Of a stretch of 64,000 nucleotides of DNA, positions 58,984-64,000 are shown piece after piece (positions within the stretch are counted from its first letter, which is position 1; each line of letters begins with the position of its first letter). The translations under genes were made by a program, and so were the position numbers. Below the pieces are notes generated by a model. The model had not been told where the DNA came from. It ran no database searches and saw only the letters and a list, made by a program, of their open reading frames with translations. Source of the DNA: a virus; the IMG/VR virus record IMGVR_UViG_3300032296_003821, positions 1-64,000 of that record. One strand, 5' to 3'.

Positions 58984-60246
58984 ATGGCAACTTGGAAAAA
59001 AGTCATTGTCTCGGGTAGTGCAGCAAACCTATCAGCTTTACAAGTAGACAACTTAACTTCCGGTCAGGTAGTAATTGGTGGTGGTACAGGTAACTTATCC
59101 ACAACAGCAGTTAACGGCACCGGAAACATTGTAGCAACTACTGGTGCTACAGGATTATCAGCATCTGGTTCATTTAGTGGTTCATTTCAAGGTACTTTTA
59201 CAGGTACTACGAATTTACCTGATTTAACTCAAGGTACTGGTATTACAGCATTTACGTATGACGGTGGTGCTACAGCAACAGTAGCAGTAAGTGGTGCATC
59301 TGCTTTAAGTACTAATAACATTACAAAATGGACAGGTACAGCATTTGCAAACTCCTCATTAACTGATAATGGTACAGCAATTACAGGTACTACTTCATTG
59401 CAATTATCTGGTGCCAATTCAAGCCTTTCAGGATCATTTAGTGGTTCATTCTTTGGTAATGGTGCTGGCTTAACGGGTGTTACTGCAACTCCAATATTCC
59501 CAACAATTGCTAAAACTGATTTAACTAGTACTGATCAATTCTTTATTAATGATGGTGCCAATAAGTATATTACTTATGGTAACCTATTAACTGATTTAGC
59601 TGGTACTAATTTAGCAGTTGAAGGTACAGATAGTTTAACATTAGCTACTACTATTACAGGTATTACTTCAATTAGTTCAACTGCCTTTACAGGATCACTT
59701 TTAGGTAATGTTAATGGTACTGCAAGTTGGGCTACAAATGCTTTAACAGCATCTAATATTACTCCTTCAATTACTAATAATACAAATAATTATGTATTAA
59801 CAGCAACTGGTGGAGGAACAATTAATGGTGAATCTAATTTACAATTTGATGGTACTACATTAACAGTAACAGGTAATCAAGTATTAACTGGTAATTTAAC
59901 AGTACAAGGTACAGCTTCATTCCAACAAACTACTAATTTAGAAGTTGCTGATAGATTTGTATTATTAGCTTCAGGTTCAAATACTGCAGGCGATGGTGGT
60001 TTAGTAATTCAACAAGGTACTCAAAACGTAGGTGAATTGTTTGGATATGAAAACTCAATTAATCGTTGGGGTTTCACATCAAGTTTTTCAGCAGGAAATT
60101 CTTCATTTTCAGCAGTAGCATATGCAACTACTACAGAAGTTTCTACAGCAGCCCCTGCAGCAGCTCCAATTTATGGTGGTGCTTCTAACGGCTATGGTAA
60201 TATACATGTTAATACAGCTACAGGAGATATTTTTATCTACTCTTAA
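58984..60246 (+). CDS. tail fibre with WKKVIVSGS anchor, 420 aa
   Basis: The N-terminus [21 protein letters not shown] matches that of the 60796 fibre and is probably the shared baseplate-anchor module. A long Gly/Ser/Thr shaft (SGSFSGSFQGTFTG) follows. The C-terminal part (TNLEVADRFVLLASGSNTAG, GELFGYENSINRWGFTSS) is a fibre domain common in T4-superfamily phages of aquatic bacteria. It ends AAPIYGGASNGYGNIHVN. Confidence 0.8.
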   Translation: MATWKKVIVSGSAANLSALQVDNLTSGQVVIGGGTGNLSTTAVNGTGNIVATTGATGLSASGSFSGSFQGTFTGTTNLPDLTQGTGITAFTYDGGATATVAVSGASALSTNNITKWTGTAFANSSLTDNGTAITGTTSLQLSGANSSLSGSFSGSFFGNGAGLTGVTATPIFPTIAKTDLTSTDQFFINDGANKYITYGNLLTDLAGTNLAVEGTDSLTLATTITGITSISSTAFTGSLLGNVNGTASWATNALTASNITPSITNNTNNYVLTATGGGTINGESNLQFDGTTLTVTGNQVLTGNLTVQGTASFQQTTNLEVADRFVLLASGSNTAGDGGLVIQQGTQNVGELFGYENSINRWGFTSSFSAGNSSFSAVAYATTTEVSTAAPAAAPIYGGASNGYGNIHVNTATGDIFIYS

Positions 60247-60265
60247 TAAATTAAATAAATTAGTT

Positions 60266-60466
60266 ATGTCTTTTATCGCAGGTCACGTCGCAGGTGATAA
60301 TAATGAGAAAAAACAACAACCTCTATCTTCTAACCAATTAACGGCTAAGGAGATAGAGGTTTTGCTTTCTATGATTAAACGTACAACTTTCCTTGGAGAG
60401 GATATTGAACCTTTATATAATTTGGTTGTAAAATTACAAAACCAATACATAGAACAAACTAAATAA
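60266..60466 (+). CDS. hypothetical protein, 66 aa
   Basis: I chose ATG 60266 (MSFIAGHVAGDNNEKK), preceded by a TTAGTT context, over a frame start at 60122 inside the upstream fibre gene. The C-terminal half is helical (TAKEIEVLLSMIKRTTF, IEPLYNLVVKLQNQYI). A small adaptor-like protein between two fibre genes. Function unknown. Confidence 0.6.
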   Translation: MSFIAGHVAGDNNEKKQQPLSSNQLTAKEIEVLLSMIKRTTFLGEDIEPLYNLVVKLQNQYIEQTK

Positions 60467-60474
60467 TTTAAGTT

Positions 60475-60714
60475 ATGAACCTATTCTCAGTTGACTTTTC
60501 CCATGCGGAATTGAACTTTATCCGTCAAGCATTAGAAACAGTTCCAATTCAAGGACGTGATGCTAAATTTTGTGCCTCTATTCAAATTAAGCTAGAACAT
60601 GAACTAGAGGAAATTACACAAATGATTAAAGCTGAAGAAGAATCAAAAATGTTAAGTCTTCAACAGATAATCCAACATGAAGAAACAAAAACTTCAACCA
60701 GGAAAAAACAATAA
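60475..60714 (+). CDS. hypothetical helical protein, 79 aa
   Basis: MNLFSVDFSHAELNFIRQAL, then a long charged helix (KLEHELEEITQMIKAEEESK) and a basic end (KTSTRKKQ). It starts 9 bases after the preceding stop. Both neighbours are fibre genes, so fibre-assembly chaperone is a guess. No domain recognised. Confidence 0.6.
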   Translation: MNLFSVDFSHAELNFIRQALETVPIQGRDAKFCASIQIKLEHELEEITQMIKAEEESKMLSLQQIIQHEETKTSTRKKQ

Positions 60715-60715
60715 T

Positions 60716-60795
60716 ATATTTATTACCGTATTATAGGCCCGAAAAGGGAAGTGGACACAGCATATTCTGTGTAACCAACCGTAATAAACATATAA
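60716..60795 (+). promoter_or_regulatory. late-promoter-like motif and hairpin leader of collagen-like fibre gene
   Basis: ATATTTATTA at 60716-60725 is followed by a 70-base leader with a 6-bp hairpin ACACAG (60755-60760) / CTGTGT (60767-60772). This leader is longer than those behind other such motifs (10-27 bases). It might act in post-transcriptional control. Confidence 0.35.
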
Positions 60796-63084
60796 ATGCC
60801 AAACTGGAAAAAAGTCATAGTATCGGGCTCGGATGCAGCCTTAAATTCTTTAAACGTAACATCCCACTTCACGGCAAGTGGTCTTATATATCCAACTGTA
60901 GATGGTACTGTTGGTCAAGTTATTATAACTGATGGTGCTGGAAATCTTTCATTTTCTCCTATAGAAAATACAGCAATAGTAATTAAAAATGTTTCAGGAG
61001 GTACTATTGCAAAAGGTACTCCATGTTATATTACATCATCTGGTACCTCAGGTAATATTGCTGGTGTTTGGCCTGCAGATGCCTCTAATCCTGCACGAAT
61101 GCCTGCAGGAGTCATTGCAGGAGAGACATTAAATAATGGTGATGAGGGTGTAGGTTTAATTAATGGCTATATTGGAGGTGTAGACACTTCAGCATTCGGT
61201 GCTGGTGATTCAATATATGTTAAAGCTGGTGGTGGTTATACTAATGTACGCCCAACAGGCTCATCTATTTTAGTACAAAAACTAGGTAATGTTGAAAAAT
61301 CAGCTATCAATGGTTCAGGTGTAATCAACGGCCCAGCATATTATAATGATTTACCCAATATACAATCAGGTTATACTTGGGTAGGAAATAGCAACGGAGT
61401 TGCAGTTGCAGTTGCAACATCTTCAATTCAAAATGTAGTAAGTGCTTCATATGCTACTTCAGCTTCATATGCTCAATTTGCCGCTACTCCAACAGTAGCA
61501 GGTGCAACAGGAGCAACAGGACCTCAAGGTGCTACTGGAATTACTGGCGCAACAGGAGTTACTGGTGCAACTGGACCTACTGGACCTCAAGGTGCTACTG
61601 GTGTAACTGGAGCAACAGGACCACAAGGAATTCAAGGAGCAACTGGGGTAACAGGAGCCACTGGTCCACAAGGAATACAAGGTGCAACAGGAGTTACTGG
61701 AGCTACTGGACCACAAGGGATACAAGGCGCAACAGGTATTACTGGAGCGACAGGCCCACAAGGAATACAAGGCGCAACAGGTATTACTGGAGCAACAGGC
61801 CCAACTGGACCACAAGGTGCTACTGGTATTACTGGTGCCACTGGTATAACAGGTGCTACTGGAGTTACTGGAGCGACAGGCCCAACTGGACCGCAAGGTG
61901 CAACCGGAGTAACTGGAGCTACTGGACCAACAGGTCCACAAGGCGCAACAGGTGTAACTGGAGCAACTGGTCCACAAGGAATACAAGGTGCAACAGGAAT
62001 CACTGGTGCAACAGGACCACAAGGGATACAAGGTGCAACCGGAGTAACCGGAGCAACAGGTCCTCAAGGTCCACAGGGCGCAACCGGAGTAACAGGTGCT
62101 ACTGGAGTTACTGGTGCAACAGGTATTACTGGAGCTACTGGACCACAAGGCCCGCAAGGCGCAACTGGGGTAACAGGTGCTACTGGTCCACAAGGACCAC
62201 AGGGCGCAACCGGAGTAACCGGAGCAACAGGGCCACAAGGTCCGCAAGGAGCTACTGGGATAACAGGCGCAACTGGAGTAACTGGTGCTACTGGGATAAC
62301 AGGTGCAACCGGAGTAACAGGTGCAACAGGTCCTCAAGGAATACAAGGCGCGACAGGAGTAACTGGAGCTACTGGTCCACAAGGAATACAAGGTGCTACT
62401 GGTGTAACTGGAGCTACTGGACCACAAGGTCCGCAAGGCGCAACAGGAGTAACCGGAGCTACGGGACCGCAAGGTCCACAAGGTGCCACTGGTGTGACAG
62501 GTGCGACAGGTGTAACTGGAGCTACTGGACCGCAAGGCGCAACCGGAGTAACCGGAGCTACTGGAGTTACTGGTGCAACAGGCGTTACTGGAGCTACTGG
62601 TGTTACAGGTGCTACTGGTGCTACATTAGCTGTAAACAATAACGTTAACAACTATGTTATTACCGCTACTGGAGGATCAAGTGTAAATGGTGAAGCTAAC
62701 ATGACGTTCGATGGTTCTACATTAAATGTTACAGGTACTATCCGCGCTACAACTAAATCCTTTATCATTGACCACCCAACCAAACTCAATAAAAAATTAC
62801 AATATGGTGTACTCGAGGGACCTGAACATTCAGTTTACCTTAGAGGACATTTATATAATACTAATGCAATTATATTCCCAGAATATTGGTCTACTTTAGT
62901 ATCAATAGATTCAACAACTGTTTCATTAACACCAGTTGGAAAGTACCAAAATTTATGGGTAAAAGAAATTACAGATACTCACATTATTGTAGGTTCTGAA
63001 ACAGAAGAAATCAATTGTTTCTATGCTGTGTTTGCAGAACGTAAAGATGTAGAAAAATTAGTAACAGAATTTGACAAAGAATAA
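60796..63084 (+). CDS. collagen-like tail fibre, 762 aa
   Basis: Residues 1-20 ([19 protein letters not shown]) repeat the anchor of the 58984 fibre. About 20-230 is a beta domain with [17 protein letters not shown]. Residues 236-610 are an unbroken-looking run of about 125 Gly-X-Y triplets, mostly GAT, GVT, GIT, GPQ and GIQ, as in phage and bacterial collagen-like proteins that form trimers. The C-terminus ([31 protein letters not shown]) is a head domain I recall from many fibres of marine phages. Confidence 0.85.
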   Translation: MPNWKKVIVSGSDAALNSLNVTSHFTASGLIYPTVDGTVGQVIITDGAGNLSFSPIENTAIVIKNVSGGTIAKGTPCYITSSGTSGNIAGVWPADASNPARMPAGVIAGETLNNGDEGVGLINGYIGGVDTSAFGAGDSIYVKAGGGYTNVRPTGSSILVQKLGNVEKSAINGSGVINGPAYYNDLPNIQSGYTWVGNSNGVAVAVATSSIQNVVSASYATSASYAQFAATPTVAGATGATGPQGATGITGATGVTGATGPTGPQGATGVTGATGPQGIQGATGVTGATGPQGIQGATGVTGATGPQGIQGATGITGATGPQGIQGATGITGATGPTGPQGATGITGATGITGATGVTGATGPTGPQGATGVTGATGPTGPQGATGVTGATGPQGIQGATGITGATGPQGIQGATGVTGATGPQGPQGATGVTGATGVTGATGITGATGPQGPQGATGVTGATGPQGPQGATGVTGATGPQGPQGATGITGATGVTGATGITGATGVTGATGPQGIQGATGVTGATGPQGIQGATGVTGATGPQGPQGATGVTGATGPQGPQGATGVTGATGVTGATGPQGATGVTGATGVTGATGVTGATGVTGATGATLAVNNNVNNYVITATGGSSVNGEANMTFDGSTLNVTGTIRATTKSFIIDHPTKLNKKLQYGVLEGPEHSVYLRGHLYNTNAIIFPEYWSTLVSIDSTTVSLTPVGKYQNLWVKEITDTHIIVGSETEEINCFYAVFAERKDVEKLVTEFDKE
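61501..62625 (+). repeat. collagen-like Gly-X-Y coding repeat, about 125 triplets
   Basis: An in-frame 9-base-periodic GGN-ACN-type repeat of 1125 bases. Thr dominates the Y position and Pro is limited mostly to GPQ and GPT triplets. Synonymous codons vary a lot between units (GGA/GGT/GGC; ACA/ACT/ACC), so the array is not a recent simple expansion. Confidence 0.85.
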
Positions 63085-63087
63085 GTT

Positions 63088-63723
63088 ATGGCTCTAAATT
63101 ATGGCCCTAATATAGTTACTAATGGATTAATCCTCCATTGGGACCCAGCTGATAAAAATTCTTATCCTGGATCTGGTACTACTATGTATGATTTAACAGG
63201 AAATGGAAACCATGCAACATTATATAATGGTGTAGGATATAATACTACCAATGGTGGTGTTTTAGAATTTGATGGTGCCAATGATATTGCTCATGGGGGG
63301 CCTAATATGGCATCTTCTAATTATACATTAATGGGAGTTGCTAGATATGTAACAATTACCGGACGAGTTATTGCTGGGTGGTATAATAACTGGTTATTAG
63401 GTCATTGGGCTGGATACACAAATGATCACTATGCTGAAGGATGGGTATATTATAACCCAACTATCCAAAATACCAACTGGGCTATTTATGCTGGCTCAGG
63501 AAATATTACATCAGATTCTTATCAATTTTACATGAATAATGTATTATTAGCTTCAAATAGTGAAGGCAGTCAAGGACCTAATGGGATAACACTTGGTGCT
63601 GGAGGAGGGGGATATGAATATTCAAATGCACAAACAGGACCTATACTGTTATATAACAGAGTGTTAACTCAACAAGAATTAACTCAAAATTACAACTCAT
63701 TAAAATCAAGATTCGGATTATAA
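63088..63723 (+). CDS. LamG-like (concanavalin-fold) fibre/receptor-binding protein, 211 aa
   Basis: NGLILHWDPADKNSYPGSG, TMYDLTGNGNHATLYNGVG and a terminal IGPILLYNRVLTQQELTQNY-like ending (TGPILLYNRVLTQQEL) are typical of LamG/laminin-type carbohydrate-binding domains in phage tail and structural proteins. The whole protein is one such domain. It starts 3 bases after the collagen-like fibre and probably forms its tip or a separate receptor-binding subunit. Confidence 0.7.
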   Translation: MALNYGPNIVTNGLILHWDPADKNSYPGSGTTMYDLTGNGNHATLYNGVGYNTTNGGVLEFDGANDIAHGGPNMASSNYTLMGVARYVTITGRVIAGWYNNWLLGHWAGYTNDHYAEGWVYYNPTIQNTNWAIYAGSGNITSDSYQFYMNNVLLASNSEGSQGPNGITLGAGGGGYEYSNAQTGPILLYNRVLTQQELTQNYNSLKSRFGL

Positions 63724-63724
63724 T

Positions 63725-64000
63725 ATGCCAACTTCAGTAGGACCAAATATCGTTAAACAAGAAAACTTAAAAACCGTTTTAGAAGCAGCAGATGTTAACT
63801 CTATGCTTCCTATGTCTACATTTTTAAATATGTCTTCATGGGTTGTAGGAAATGGAGGAATAGGTAATTACTCTGCAAATGGTAATTATGGAGAAAATGA
63901 ACGCTTAATAGGAACCGATCCGTGGGGTAATTCTGCAATAGTTTGGCAATCAAATCCTTCTGGAGATAATTATGCTGATGGTGGATGGAATAATGGATAT
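63725..64000 (+). CDS. partial tail protein, 5' end only
   Basis: ATG 63725 starts a frame open to the window end (92 codons). It opens PTSVGPNIVKQENLKTVLEAAD, a pattern shared with the start of the preceding LamG-like protein (GPNIVTNGLILHWDPAD): xGPNIV..., then AADxNS/PADKNS. So it is probably another structural protein of the same type, cut by the window edge. Confidence 0.6.
   Translation, partial: MPTSVGPNIVKQENLKTVLEAADVNSMLPMSTFLNMSSWVVGNGGIGNYSANGNYGENERLIGTDPWGNSAIVWQSNPSGDNYADGGWNNGY

Noticed and set aside
61465-62651. Three long - strand frames opposite the collagen-like array
   Set aside because: The 9-base periodic repeat is open in several frames on both strands. The + strand reading gives Gly-X-Y; the others are Ser/Cys or Pro/Ala-Val repeats.

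Overview
The window is a long stretch of a tailed-phage genome (Caudoviricetes, contractile-tailed, T4 superfamily but distant from T4). Nearly every gene is on the + strand and tightly packed, often with TAATG or ATGA overlaps. Recognisable T4-type parts are the terminase large subunit (gp17), portal (gp20), prohead protease (gp21), scaffold core (gp22), major capsid protein (gp23), neck proteins (gp13, gp14), a gp15-like tail protein, baseplate wedge proteins gp25 and gp6, a gp5-like spike, PhoH and a gp55-like late sigma factor. No sheath, tube or small terminase gene is recognised here.

The likely host is a Bacteroidota bacterium. The DNA is AT-rich. Gene starts lack clear Shine-Dalgarno sequences and often read AAAGGTTATG or AAAAGTTATG. 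Two TTTG-N20-TAnnTTT promoter-like sites are visible. A 56-residue protein resembles the histone H1-like proteins known from Bacteroidota. This is inference, not proof.

Layout: (1) 1-1070, a compositionally distinct patch with a tRNA-like end, duplicated promoter/hairpin units and two small genes. (2) 1069-6002, an adhesin-like protein, small proteins, a T5orf172 nuclease-like protein, an HD phosphohydrolase and the gp55-like sigma factor. (3) 6034-22644, baseplate and tail structural genes, including a 1999-residue protein. (4) 22648-24820, a GIY-YIG protein, primase and a RecB-type nuclease. (5) 24832-34871, a roughly 10-kb cassette of apparently unrelated proteins (kinase, nucleotidyltransferase/metalloprotease fusion, nucleotidase, nuclease-like, zinc and Cys-rich proteins, histone-like protein), many of which begin with a similar short amphipathic helix often followed by an LxE-type prohead-protease site. 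(6) 34980-38393, an FAD oxidoreductase, a NadR-like kinase, a further tagged protein and a spanin-like overlapping pair. (7) 38393-49775, the DNA-packaging and head-assembly operon. (8) 49799-64000, tail fibres (YadA-head-type SHAEG repeats, collagen-like repeats, LamG-like domains) with the neck genes embedded among them.

The most interesting hypothesis is that region 5 (plus a few genes elsewhere) encodes capsid-targeted cargo: proteins packed into the prohead through an N-terminal tag, trimmed by gp21 and delivered with the DNA, as the T4 internal proteins and Alt are. One member (25565-27262) looks like a polyprotein with two protease sites flanking a zinc ribbon. A second theme is regulation: an ATATTTATAA motif precedes many late gene groups in the same window that encodes a gp55-like sigma factor.
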